Shown: positions 27,454 to 35,893, counted from the stretch's first letter. The stretch is DNA of 64,000 nucleotides from Massilia sp. 9I (GCF_902506415.1 NZ_LR733275.1:755651-819650), one strand, 5' to 3'. The notes: a model not told the origin generated them from the letters alone. Made by a program: numbers and translations.

Positions 27454-28248
27454 TCACGAGAAGATGTCCGTGCCCATGCTGCGGCGGGTACCGCGGCGCG
27501 GCATGCTGCGCACCGACGGCACCTGCTTGCGCAGGCGGTACAGCAGTTCGCGCGTGCTGCGCTGCATGAAGGGCGATTCCTCGTCCGGATCGTCCGGCAG
27601 CTCGACGTCGGCCATCTCGGCGCTGTGGCGGAATTCCGGGAACAGCTCGAGCAGCGAACGCTCCCAGCCGTCCTCGCTGGCTTTGGCCAGGTCGACCGCC
27701 AGCGGTGCGATGTCGCTGTCGCCGCTGGTCTGGGCGGTGACGTAGCGGCCCTTGGACAGGATTTCGCCCGCCACTTCCAGGATCTCTTTCGGCGCCAGCG
27801 ACCACAGGATCGCGAACACGGTGGCGCCGTGGTCGGTAGCGGAAGCTTCCTGCAGCAGCTCGTGGCGGCGGTCCTCGTCGTCGTTGGCGTAGACGATGCC
27901 GTGGACGTGGTTGAACAGGTTCTCGGCGATGCGTTCCGGATCGTCCTCGATCAGGTTGTCCGGCCAGGTGGCTGCGATGTAGGCCAGACTCTCGGCCCAG
28001 GCCTTGGGCGGGACCAGCAGGGTCGCGACCGAGGTCTTGGCGCCGTCGAAGCCGGACAGGTGCAGCGCGGTCACTTGCGGCGGCAGGGTCGACAGCACTT
28101 CGACGACGGCGTAGTCGCCATGCTCGTCGGCGGCCGCCGAGAACGCTTCTTCGGCGTGCTCCAGCGAGCCGGCCAGCACCAGTTCGCTGACCTGCCTGGT
28201 CAATGCCGGCAGGTTGGCGCCTTTGTTTTCCTTGGATTCGTCGCTCAT
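27454..28248 (-). CDS. Hypothetical protein of the J-domain operon, 264 residues
   Basis: Not recognised. A soluble mostly helical protein (ALTRQVSELVLAGSLEHAEE, IEDDPERIAENLFNHVHGIV) with an acidic segment (VELPDDPDEESPF) and a basic tail (MPRRGTRRSMGTDIFS). ATG 28248 overlaps the stop of the previous gene (ATGA) and its own stop overlaps a possible GTG of the next. It is therefore translated as part of the chain of four. No catalytic motif is visible. Confidence 0.82.
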   Translation of the reverse strand: MSDESKENKGANLPALTRQVSELVLAGSLEHAEEAFSAAADEHGDYAVVEVLSTLPPQVTALHLSGFDGAKTSVATLLVPPKAWAESLAYIAATWPDNLIEDDPERIAENLFNHVHGIVYANDDEDRRHELLQEASATDHGATVFAILWSLAPKEILEVAGEILSKGRYVTAQTSGDSDIAPLAVDLAKASEDGWERSLLELFPEFRHSAEMADVELPDDPDEESPFMQRSTRELLYRLRKQVPSVRSMPRRGTRRSMGTDIFS

Positions 28249-28760
28249 TCGCGTTCTCCTCCTTCCGGATCGAACAGCTGGGTGAAGTCGTCGCTGGCGG
28301 CGGTGCCGTCCAGGTCGTCGTCATCCTCACCCTCGTCGCCTTCGCCGAGGCGGGCGAGATCGCGGTCTTCGTCTTCCCAGCGGGCCTGGTTCTTGTACAG
28401 GAAGGCCGTGATGATGGCCTGGCGCGCCAGCTCCGGATAATTGGCCGTCATCGCCTCGTACATGGCGCGGCCTTGTTCGGAGTCGCACTCGGCCATCGCG
28501 AACACGCGCGCAGGATCGCTGCCTTCGTAGTCGGCCGCTTCGCGCATCAGGCCCTTCGGGTCCTTGAACTTGATGCAATCAACGAGTGCGAAGGCCATCA
28601 GGTTGACGTCGTCCAGGCCGGAGCCGGCGGCGTATTCCGAGACCAGCGCGCTGACCATCATGTCGTAGTTCTTCCTGTTGGGCGGGTCGCCCAGCGTGCC
28701 CTCGATCTGCCCTTCCAGCTCGCGCGACTGGAACGAGAATTCGGGATGTACGTTTTTCAT
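28245..28760 (-). CDS. Hypothetical acidic-tailed protein of the J-domain operon, 171 residues
   Basis: Not recognised. The first 120 residues are helical with aromatic clusters (NYDMMVSALVSEYAAGSG, FALVDCIKFKDPKGLMREA, ELARQAIITAFLYKNQARW); the last 45 are strongly acidic (EGDEGEDDDDLDG). Start at ATG 28760, since the extension upstream is not family-like. Forty-one bases after the J-domain gene, and its stop overlaps the next start by ATGA. Confidence 0.82.
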   Translation of the reverse strand: MKNVHPEFSFQSRELEGQIEGTLGDPPNRKNYDMMVSALVSEYAAGSGLDDVNLMAFALVDCIKFKDPKGLMREAADYEGSDPARVFAMAECDSEQGRAMYEAMTANYPELARQAIITAFLYKNQARWEDEDRDLARLGEGDEGEDDDDLDGTAASDDFTQLFDPEGGERE

Positions 28761-28801
28761 TGTGTGTCCTGTTGTTCGTGATGGCGCGGCTGCGCCGGCC
28801 G

Positions 28802-29092
28802 TCAGGCTTGGAGGTTTACGCCGTTCAAGGCGAACAGCGAGCGCCACAGCTCGAAAGCTTCGGCCTCGGCGTCGAGCACGATACGGTGGTTGACGCTCTG
28901 GTTGTATTCGGCGCGCTTGGCGGGATCCGACAGGATTTCATAGGCCTTGGTGACGGCCTTGAAGCGCGCTTCGGCGCCCGGCGCCTGGTTGCGGTCCGGG
29001 TGGTAGCGCATCGCGAGCGAGCGATAGACCTTCTTGATCTCGTCGTCGCTGGCATTCGGCGCGACGCCGAGGATCGCATATAAATTTTCCAA
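28802..29092 (-). CDS. J-domain (DnaJ-like) short protein
   Basis: 96 residues, little more than a J domain: [20 protein letters not shown], then [13 protein letters not shown] with the essential HPD, and [21 protein letters not shown] type III J protein would stimulate an Hsp70 ATPase. No Hsp70 gene is adjacent. I start it at TTG 29092 because GGGAGA sits just upstream; an ATG at 29131 would add non-conserved residues. The C-terminal 30 residues are extra to the J domain and could bind clients or its operon partners. Confidence 0.88.
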   Translation of the reverse strand: MENLYAILGVAPNASDDEIKKVYRSLAMRYHPDRNQAPGAEARFKAVTKAYEILSDPAKRAEYNQSVNHRIVLDAEAEAFELWRSLFALNGVNLQA

Positions 29093-29189
29093 AGAAACTC
29101 TCCCGGCACAGGCCGTCAGGCAGCGCCGCAAAACGGCAAAAACGAGATTATCCTATAGAAAACGACAAGTTGCCCAGATGGCCAGCCAT

Positions 29190-29333
29190 TCAGTGGCTGA
29201 AGGGCTTCTTGTGGGGCTGCGGCTTCTCGGCGGGAACCTGGGGGCGGGCCTGTTTCAGTGGCGGCAGCGGCATGCCGGCCTGGGCCAGCAGCCAGGCGCG
29301 CACCAGTTCCGGATGGGTAGCGAGGGTTTTCAT
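29190..29333 (-). CDS. Small protein, 47 residues, possible operon leader
   Basis: A small open frame with coding-like composition: MKTLATHPELVRAWLLAQAG, then a Pro/Lys-rich tail ending KPQPHKKPFSH. It lies 97 bases upstream of the J-domain gene on the same strand, between it and the divergent glnS. An AAGG occurs upstream but spacing is not ideal. Real translation is plausible, not proven. No homologue recognised. Confidence 0.45.
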   Translation of the reverse strand: MKTLATHPELVRAWLLAQAGMPLPPLKQARPQVPAEKPQPHKKPFSH

Positions 29334-29477
29334 AGTTGAGCCTTGCATATGGGTCGATTGTCCCCAGTATGTATCTGCTCAACGTGTCTGACCGTGCGCT
29401 CCACCACATACAGAGGCAGCCAGCTCCTGCGTTACGGTAAAATGTCTATAACTTTACCTATCCAAAACTCTTTTTTC

Positions 29478-31232
29478 ATGAGCAACGAGAAGAACACCCC
29501 GGCGACGGGCAATGCCCCGTCGTCTAATTTCCTGCGCGCCATTATCGAAAACGATCTGGCGGCGGGCACCCATGCGCGCCCGGGCATGCCGCCCGTGATC
29601 ACCCGCTTCCCGCCGGAGCCGAACGGCTACCTGCACGTCGGCCACGCCAAGTCGATCTGCCTGAACTTCGGCCTGGCGCGCGACTACAACGGCCGCTGCC
29701 ACCTGCGCTTCGACGATACCAATCCGGAGAAGGAAGATCAGGAATACGTCGACACCATCATGGATTCCGTGAAATGGCTCGGCTTCACCTGGGAACAGGG
29801 CGACGGCGAATACCTGCATTACGCCAGCGATTATTTCGACAAGCTGTACGAGATGGCCGAATACCTGATCCGCGAAGGCAAGGCCTACGTGGACAGCCAG
29901 TCGCCGGAAGAGATGGCGAAGAACCGGGGCAATTTCTCGACGCCTGGCACCAACTCGCCTTTCCGTAATCGTCCGGTGGAAGAGTCGCTGCAACTGTTCC
30001 GCGACATGAAGGCCGGCAAGTACAAGGATGGCGAACACATCCTGCGCGCCAAGATGAGCGAAGACGCGATGTCCTCGCCGAACATGACCAACCGCGATCC
30101 GGCGCTGTACCGCATCCGCCATGCGCACCACCACCGCACGGGCGACGACTGGTGCATCTACCCGATGTACGACTACACGCACCCGATTTCGGATGCGCTG
30201 GAGTCGATCACCCATTCGATCTGCACGCTCGAATTCCAGGACCACCGCCCGATGTACGACTGGCTGGTCGAGACCCTGGCCGACGGCGGCTTCTTCCCGC
30301 GCCCTGTGCCGCGCCAGTACGAAATGGCGCGCCTGAACCTGACCTATGTCGTGACCTCAAAGCGTAAACTGCGCCAGCTGGTCGACGAGGGTGTGGTGAC
30401 GGGCTGGGACGATCCGCGCATGCCGACCATCGTCGGCCTGCGCCGCCGCGGCTACACGCCGGAATCGATCCAGCTGTTTTGCGAGCGCATCGGCGTGTCC
30501 AAGGCCGACGGCTGGATCGACATGAGCACGCTGGAAGGCGCGCTGCGCGACGACCTCGATCCGAAGGCGCCGCGCGCGATCGCCGTGCTGCGTCCTTTGA
30601 AACTCATCGTCGACAACTTCCCCGAAGGCGAATCGGTCGCGTGCTCGTCGCCGGTCCACCCGCACCATCCGGAGATGGGCATGCGCAGCTTCCCGTTCAC
30701 GCGCGAGCTGTGGATCGAGCAGGAAGACTTCATGGAAGTCCCGACCAAGGGCTACCACCGCTTCACGCCGCCGGTGGGCGACCAGCCGGGCGCGCGCGTG
30801 CGCCTGAAGTACGGCTTCGTGGTCGAATGCACCGGCTTCGACAAGAACGAGGCCGGCGAGGTGACCGCGGTGCACGTCAAGTACTTCGAGGATTCGAAGT
30901 CGGGCACGCCGGGCGCGGACAACTACAAGGTCAAGGGCAACATCACCTGGGTCAGCGCCGCCACCGCCCTGGAAGCCGAAGTGCGCCTGTATGACCGCCT
31001 GTTCACGGAACCGCAGCCGGACGCCGGCGGCAAGGACTTCAAGGCCGCGCTGAACCCGAACGCGCTGGAAACCGTGACCGCCTACCTGGAACCGGGCATG
31101 AAGGATGCGGTGGCCGACCAGCGCTTCCAGTTCGAACGCCATGGCTACTTCGTCGCCGACCGCGTCGATTCGACGCCGGGCAAACCGGTGTTCAACCGCG
31201 TGACCACCCTGAAGGACAGCTGGGGCAAATAA
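29478..31232 (+). CDS. glnS: Glutaminyl-tRNA synthetase
   Basis: 584 residues. Charges tRNA-Gln directly. Class I signatures: PPEPNGYLHVGHAKS near residue 45 (HIGH) and VTSKRKLRQLV near residue 292 (KMSKS variant). The GlnS-specific insert and anticodon-binding beta-barrels follow to the end. ATG 29478 (MSNEKNTPATG) is preferred over an ATG 135 bases upstream. A clear intrinsic terminator follows. Having glnS means the organism can charge tRNA-Gln without the GatCAB amidation route. Confidence 0.97.
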   Translation: MSNEKNTPATGNAPSSNFLRAIIENDLAAGTHARPGMPPVITRFPPEPNGYLHVGHAKSICLNFGLARDYNGRCHLRFDDTNPEKEDQEYVDTIMDSVKWLGFTWEQGDGEYLHYASDYFDKLYEMAEYLIREGKAYVDSQSPEEMAKNRGNFSTPGTNSPFRNRPVEESLQLFRDMKAGKYKDGEHILRAKMSEDAMSSPNMTNRDPALYRIRHAHHHRTGDDWCIYPMYDYTHPISDALESITHSICTLEFQDHRPMYDWLVETLADGGFFPRPVPRQYEMARLNLTYVVTSKRKLRQLVDEGVVTGWDDPRMPTIVGLRRRGYTPESIQLFCERIGVSKADGWIDMSTLEGALRDDLDPKAPRAIAVLRPLKLIVDNFPEGESVACSSPVHPHHPEMGMRSFPFTRELWIEQEDFMEVPTKGYHRFTPPVGDQPGARVRLKYGFVVECTGFDKNEAGEVTAVHVKYFEDSKSGTPGADNYKVKGNITWVSAATALEAEVRLYDRLFTEPQPDAGGKDFKAALNPNALETVTAYLEPGMKDAVADQRFQFERHGYFVADRVDSTPGKPVFNRVTTLKDSWGK

Positions 31233-31261
31233 GCGCGCTTAGCGCCTGTTTTGCATGGAAG

Positions 31262-31287
31262 GGCCCCGCATCTGCGGGGCCTTTTTC
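31262..31287 (+). terminator. Intrinsic terminator of glnS
   Basis: Nine-base GC stem ggccccgca with tgcggggcc around a two-base loop, followed by CTTTTTC. It starts 30 bases after the glnS stop. Confidence 0.9.
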
Positions 31288-31436
31288 TTTCGAGAACGTT
31301 TCCACTTTTTCTACTTTGTTGCATTCTCGCCAAACCTAGCAAACCTACTAGGTTCTTCGTTTCCTAAACAAGCTTAGCGTATGAATGTTTGTCGCATTAA
31401 CGCGACGAGTTCACCTAGCAAGCGAGATTACGGATC

Positions 31437-33299
31437 ATGTCGCCCCGCCGCCCCCATACCCATCTTGTCGCCATGCCGACAGCGATGCTGACCGGGGCCC
31501 TGCTTTCCTTGACGGTCGGCACTGCCTTGTACATTGCCACGGCCGAAGCCATCGAAAGCGACGCCTCGACGCGCTTCCGCGGCATGACGCGCACCGCCCA
31601 GTACGCCATCGACGCGCGCATCAAGAGCTATACCGACGTCCTGCGTGGCATGGCCGGACTGTTCCATGCCAATCCGGACGCCAGCGCCGACGACTTCCGC
31701 CACTACGTCGAGCAGCTCGACATCAGCCGCAATTTTCCCGGCATCGAAGCCATGAACTATGCGCGCACGGTCGGCCCGGGCGGCCTGGCGGCGGTCGATG
31801 CCGACGTACGCCGTCGCCTGCGCCAATACGGCATGCCGGAGCCTGCCAGGAAGCTGCGGCCCGTGCCCGGACGGGACACCTATACGGTCCTTGTCTACAT
31901 GGAACCGGCGATCCCGGAATCGCTGGACAAGCTCGGCCTCGACCTGGAAGCGAACAGCTATATCCGGCGCACGGCGGCGGAATCGCGCGACAACAACACG
32001 ATCGCCGCCTCGGGCCTGCGGGTCAACATCCTGCCCGGCTCCGGCCCGACCCAGAACATCCTGGCAATGCGCCTGCCGGTGTACCGCAGCGGCATGCCGA
32101 TCGACACCGTAACCCAGCGCCGCGCGGCCTACATCGGCTCGGTCGGCATCGGTTTCGGCGTCAACAAGATGGTCAATGGCGCACTCGAAGGTTTCCCGGT
32201 GAATGGCGTGCGCCTGGTGCTCACCGACCTCAACGACGTACCGCCGGCGCCGGGCGAAGAGCGGCCCAGCGCGGTCCTGTACGACAGCCATGTGCAAGCG
32301 AAAGTCCGCACGCCGCGCCTGCTCGACGATGCCGGGCTGCTGCGGGCCACCCTGCCGATCGAATTCAACCAGCGCAAATGGCACGCCGAATTCAGTATCG
32401 CCAAGTCGGCCCTGTACACGCGCTTCGACCTGTTCTATCCGTGGCTGGCCGCGCTGGCCGGTTCGCTCAGCACCGCCCTGCTCTACGCGCTGTTCCAGAC
32501 CATGGCCTCGTCGCGCCGCAGCGCGCTGCGCATGGCCGAGGACATGACGCGCGAACTGCGCGCGAGCCAGGCCAAGCTGCAGGCCACCAACGAGAAACTG
32601 CGCCAACTGGCCGCGCACGCGGAACAGATCAAGGAAGGCGAACGCAAGCGCATCGCACGCGAGATCCACGACGAGCTCGCACAGAACCTGCTGGCGCTGA
32701 AGATCGAGGCCGAGATCCTGGCCAACCGCACGCGCGACCAACATGGCCGCCTGCACGAGCGGGCCGCCGCCACGGTGCGCCAGATCGACAGCACGATCCG
32801 CAGCGTGCGCCAGATCATCAACGACCTGCGCCCGAACGTGCTCGACCTCGGCCTGAATGCGGCGGTCGACTGGCAGGTGAGCGACTTCGCGCGCCGCACC
32901 GGCATCGAATGCGAGCTGGTCGAAGACGAGAACGAACACCACCTCGACGACCAATGCGCGACCGCCCTGTTCCGTATCCTGCAGGAGTCGCTCAACAACG
33001 TGGCGCGGCATGCACGCGCGAGCAAGGTGCGCATCGACCTGCACCAGCACGCCGACATGCTGACCATGACGATTCGCGACAACGGCATCGGCATGCAGCC
33101 GGGCAGCCGCAACCGTACCGGTTCGTTCGGACTGGTCGGCATTGAAGAACGGGTCAATATTCTCGGCGGCAGTTTCTCGATCAGCAGCGGACCGGATACC
33201 GGCACCACCATCGTCGTCACCATTCCTGTCAGCCTGCAGCAAAGCGTGCGCGGCCTGACCGCGCAGGACAGCAACCTGGTCCTGTCCACGGTGGGATGA
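31437..33299 (+). CDS. CHASE-domain sensor histidine kinase (NarX/UhpB type)
   Basis: 620 residues. Residues 15-35 are a transmembrane helix. Residues 70-300 form a periplasmic CHASE domain (FPGIEAMNYARTVGPGG), which in other kinases binds small ligands. A second helix at about 325-350 follows. The dimerisation/phosphoacceptor helix carries H411 in RIAREIHDELAQNLLALK (HisKA_3 group). The HATPase domain has its N-box in ILQESLNNVARHA and its G1 box in IRDNGIGMQPG, with GSFGLVGIEERV after it. This group signals to NarL-type regulators; none is adjacent, so the partner is elsewhere. It is 252 bases upstream of the AYCSSPN gene on the same strand. Confidence 0.92.
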   Translation: MSPRRPHTHLVAMPTAMLTGALLSLTVGTALYIATAEAIESDASTRFRGMTRTAQYAIDARIKSYTDVLRGMAGLFHANPDASADDFRHYVEQLDISRNFPGIEAMNYARTVGPGGLAAVDADVRRRLRQYGMPEPARKLRPVPGRDTYTVLVYMEPAIPESLDKLGLDLEANSYIRRTAAESRDNNTIAASGLRVNILPGSGPTQNILAMRLPVYRSGMPIDTVTQRRAAYIGSVGIGFGVNKMVNGALEGFPVNGVRLVLTDLNDVPPAPGEERPSAVLYDSHVQAKVRTPRLLDDAGLLRATLPIEFNQRKWHAEFSIAKSALYTRFDLFYPWLAALAGSLSTALLYALFQTMASSRRSALRMAEDMTRELRASQAKLQATNEKLRQLAAHAEQIKEGERKRIAREIHDELAQNLLALKIEAEILANRTRDQHGRLHERAAATVRQIDSTIRSVRQIINDLRPNVLDLGLNAAVDWQVSDFARRTGIECELVEDENEHHLDDQCATALFRILQESLNNVARHARASKVRIDLHQHADMLTMTIRDNGIGMQPGSRNRTGSFGLVGIEERVNILGGSFSISSGPDTGTTIVVTIPVSLQQSVRGLTAQDSNLVLSTVG

Positions 33300-33551
33300 G
33301 CATGTGTTGCAATGGCGCCCGTATCCGTATGTCGCATTTCCGCACAGCAGTTTCTTGCTTGACAGAACGCAAAATTAACACTGACCGTCCGCATGACAAT
33401 TGTTATCACTGCCTCCGGTCAACGAGCAGTTTCCGGCTTCCGATTAACGCGTAACGTTCACTTCATTCAGGAGGGACAGTCTGACGTACCGCTTCAAACT
33501 AGGGATAAAAAGAAATGCCTATATAAACTTTGAAACCATAAGGTGATCACA

Positions 33552-34502
33552 ATGTCGACCAATGAATTCGCAGCGATTGAAACGCTTGATCTTGCCCCGA
33601 TCAAAATGAAACTGATGCATGTGGAGTCCGGCGAAGGCTGGTCCTCACTGCGGGCCAACGCGGTGGAGGCGGAGTACCGCCGCTTCCTCCACCTGATGAA
33701 GAAATATCCCGACTCGGGAGCATCGCCCAGCGTCGACGTCGACACCTTCTGGCACTACCACATCCTGGACACGATGAAGTACGCACTCGACTGCGAGACC
33801 GTGTTCGGCTACTTCCTGCACCACTATCCCTATGTCGGCATCGGCGCCAGCGCAAACGATGGCGACCACGCCGCCGGCGGCGAGCGCATGCGCCAAATCT
33901 ACGACGCCGAATTCGGCGCCGGGGCGGCTGCGAACGACGCTTACGCCTACTGCTCCTCGCCGAACAAACGCTTCGACGTCGCCGGCGCCGCCTACGCATA
34001 CTGTTCCTCGCCGAACAGGCCGCTCCAGACCGGCGCTGCATACGCCTACTGCTCTTCGCCGAACCAGCCGCTCGCTGCCGATGCCGCGACCGCCTATTGC
34101 TCGTCGCCGAACAAGCGGGGCGAGGCTGCCAACGCGCATGCCTACTGCTCCTCGCCGAACAAGTCGGCCGAAGGCGCATACGCCTACTGCTCCTCACCGA
34201 ACAAGCCGGGCCATGGCACCTACGCCTACTGCTCCTCGCCGAACCAGCCACGCCAGGCCGCCACCGCGACCTACGCTTACTGCTCCTCGCCGAACAAACC
34301 GCGTGCCGCCGGCAACGACGCCAGCGCGTATTGCTCCTCGCCGAACAGGCAGTTTGAAGCCGGCGCCGCGACCGCTTACTGTTCGTCACCGAACAAGCCG
34401 GGCAACGCTGCCAACGAAGCATTCGCCTATTGCTCTTCGCCGAACAAGCCTTCACAGGCAAAGGCCGATGCAGCCAGCAAGGCGCTGGCTCACGCAGCCT
34501 GA
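33552..34502 (+). CDS. GRDP-like domain protein with eleven AYCSSPN repeats
   Basis: 316 residues, no signal peptide or membrane helix. Residues 1-100 resemble the bacterial GRDP-like (glycine-rich domain protein) module: EAEYRRFLHLMKKYP, then VDTFWHYHILDTMKYALDCE and FGYFLHHYPYVG, rich in His and a candidate metal-binding site. Residues 131-316 are eleven tandem units with invariant A-Y-C-S-S-P-N then Lys, Arg or Gln; the YCSSPN starts recur every 14-17 residues from 133 to 293 with variable Ala/Gly/Pro-rich linkers. Each unit has one Cys, eleven in all. Codons for the invariant core differ between units, so the protein pattern is under selection. ATG 33552 has AAGGTG upstream. A multi-core peptide precursor or a Cys/metal-rich repeat protein is possible; function is unknown. 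Confidence 0.85.
   Translation: MSTNEFAAIETLDLAPIKMKLMHVESGEGWSSLRANAVEAEYRRFLHLMKKYPDSGASPSVDVDTFWHYHILDTMKYALDCETVFGYFLHHYPYVGIGASANDGDHAAGGERMRQIYDAEFGAGAAANDAYAYCSSPNKRFDVAGAAYAYCSSPNRPLQTGAAYAYCSSPNQPLAADAATAYCSSPNKRGEAANAHAYCSSPNKSAEGAYAYCSSPNKPGHGTYAYCSSPNQPRQAATATYAYCSSPNKPRAAGNDASAYCSSPNRQFEAGAATAYCSSPNKPGNAANEAFAYCSSPNKPSQAKADAASKALAHAA
33942..34460 (+). repeat. Tandem coding repeat, eleven YCSSPN units
   Basis: Units are 42-51 bases long. The core tactgctcctcgccgaac varies only at synonymous positions (tac/tat, tgc/tgt, tcc/tct/tcg, tcg/tca). Linkers differ in length and sequence. It is therefore an old, selected protein repeat and not a recent slippage array. Confidence 0.9.
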
Positions 34503-34528
34503 TTCGTTTCCCTCACTCGTTCCCCTCA

Positions 34529-34567
34529 CGGCTGGTACGGCGCAACGCGCCTACCGGCCGTTTTTTT
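34529..34567 (+). terminator. Intrinsic terminator of the AYCSSPN gene
   Basis: A stem of about 14 bp with one G-U pair and one bulge (cggctggtacggcgc with gcgcctaccggccg around AAC), followed by seven T. It lies 27 bases after the stop codon. The insertion sequence begins immediately after the T-run. Confidence 0.85.
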
Positions 34568-35618
34568 GGCGCTGTCATCGCTACGTGTAGAAACTGAACT
34601 GTTGAGCTGAGCGGATGTCCAACCTGGACCGAATGACCAGGAGGTACGATGAGGTCCCAAGGCTTTCGCCGCTTGCTGCGGCAGCTCGCTTCGCTCAACT
34701 GGCAACAGCGTTCGCAACTGATTGAAGCCTTGCGCCCGGCCGTCGGCCTGGACAGGGTGTGCGCAGCAATCGAGGGCGTACGCCCCGCGCCCACTGGCTG
34801 CCCTGGCTGTGGCAGCGGACGCCATTACCGCCACGGGATCGTCCGGGGCCTTCAGCGTTACCGCTGCCGTGATTGTGGGCGCACCTTTAGCGCCTTGAGC
34901 GGCACGCCACTCGCCAGGCTGCGCCATCGCAGCAAGTGGCTGGATTACCTCAAGGAGATGCTCGATTCACGCAGTGTGCGTGCGGCGGCCAAGCTGGTCG
35001 GCGTGCACCGCAACACCAGCTTCCGCTGGCGCCATCGCTTCCTCCACGGAGTTCGTCATGACCAGCCGGAACGCCTGGCCGGGATCGCCGAGGCCGATGA
35101 GATGTTCCTGCTCGAATCGCAGAAGGGATCGCGCCAGCTCGAGCGACCCGCGCGCAAGCGTGGCGGCGTCGCTCATCGCCGCGGCATAGGCCAACAGCAC
35201 GATTGCATCCTCGTTGCCCGCGATCGCAGCGGCCTGACCTGCTCCTTCGTCACGGGACGGGCGGCGGTCACGGCCAGGCAGCTGCACCGGTATTTGCTGC
35301 CCGTGCTCGACCCAGAGATCCTCCTGGTAACCGATGGACACAAGGCTTACCGGACGTTCGCGCGCGAGGCGCGCATTGCGCACGCCTTCGTCACCCTGCG
35401 AGCCGGCGAGCGCGTGCGCGGCGTGGTCCACGTACAAAATGTGAATGCCTACCACCAGCGCCTGCGCAGTTGGCTGTCACGTTTTCATGGCGTCGCCTCA
35501 CGTTACCTTCCGAACTACCTCGCCTGGCGCTGGGCGCTGGATGGGGACCGCATCGCGGCGCCGGAACGCCTGCTACAAGCGGCATTAAACCGCTTCCACA
35601 TTCGACGGTGACAGCGCC
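34568..35618 (+). mobile_element. IS1595-type insertion sequence (1051 bp)
   Basis: Imperfect inverted ends of about 29 bp share the outer GGCGCTGTCA (left 34568, right complement ending 35618). Seven T flank each side (34561-34567 and 35619-35625), consistent with target duplication in a T-tract; this family normally makes 8-bp duplications, so the eighth base is ambiguous. It holds one complete transposase gene and looks intact. It sits exactly in the T-run of the AYCSSPN terminator, and its removal would restore a continuous T-tract before the convergent gene. Confidence 0.88.
34649..35611 (+). CDS. IS1595 family transposase
   Basis: 320 residues. An N-terminal zinc ribbon at about residues 51-78 (GCPGCG and CRDCGRTF) is followed by a helix-turn-helix (SVRAAAKLVGVHRNTSFRW). 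The ISXO2-like catalytic domain begins with the first acidic residue in IAEADEMFLL; the second is in LLVTDGHKAYR, and the third position lies in VNAYHQRLRSWLSRFHGV. The domain order is that of IS1595 transposases. No frameshift or stop is seen, so the element may still be mobile. Confidence 0.9.
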   Translation: MRSQGFRRLLRQLASLNWQQRSQLIEALRPAVGLDRVCAAIEGVRPAPTGCPGCGSGRHYRHGIVRGLQRYRCRDCGRTFSALSGTPLARLRHRSKWLDYLKEMLDSRSVRAAAKLVGVHRNTSFRWRHRFLHGVRHDQPERLAGIAEADEMFLLESQKGSRQLERPARKRGGVAHRRGIGQQHDCILVARDRSGLTCSFVTGRAAVTARQLHRYLLPVLDPEILLVTDGHKAYRTFAREARIAHAFVTLRAGERVRGVVHVQNVNAYHQRLRSWLSRFHGVASRYLPNYLAWRWALDGDRIAAPERLLQAALNRFHIRR

Positions 35619-35623
35619 TTTTT

Positions 35624-35893
35624 TTAGGTCGCGAAGGACTGCAACTGAACGTATGGCTTGATCATCAGCGCGCGCAGTTCGCGGATGCTGAGTTCACTTT
35701 CCTCATGCATGCGCAGCAGGAGCGTGGCACCGATCGGCAGTGTGTTGTGGCGGATCTTGCTGATCACCGGAGGTGCTACTTCGAGCAAGCGCGACAGGGC
35801 GGCGTCGTTCTTCAGGCGAAGCTTGGCGATGATGGCGTCGAGGACGCGGTTGGGGTCGTATTCCGCTCCGGGCGGAAGGCGTCTGATGGGCAT
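35624..35893 (-). CDS. Small HTH-like protein, 89 residues
   Basis: A compact helical protein resembling Cro/C1-type HTH folds: RVLDAIIAKLRLKNDAALSR, LLEVAPPVISKIRHNTLPIG, LLLRMHEESELSIRELRAL. The recognition-helix style PPVISKIRHN supports DNA binding. It points toward the insertion sequence, and its TAA stop uses the last T-tract bases beside the IS end. Before insertion it would have converged directly on the AYCSSPN gene. Regulation of that neighbour is possible but unproven. Confidence 0.75.
   Translation of the reverse strand: MPIRRLPPGAEYDPNRVLDAIIAKLRLKNDAALSRLLEVAPPVISKIRHNTLPIGATLLLRMHEESELSIRELRALMIKPYVQLQSFAT

Noticed and set aside
31385..33145. Plus-strand frame of 586 codons overlapping the CHASE kinase
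   Set aside because: A different frame of the same strand; the kinase frame has all domain motifs.
33942..34460. Possible CRISPR-like array
   Set aside because: Repeat spacing is a multiple of three, the repeats encode an invariant peptide and spacers are coding linkers.
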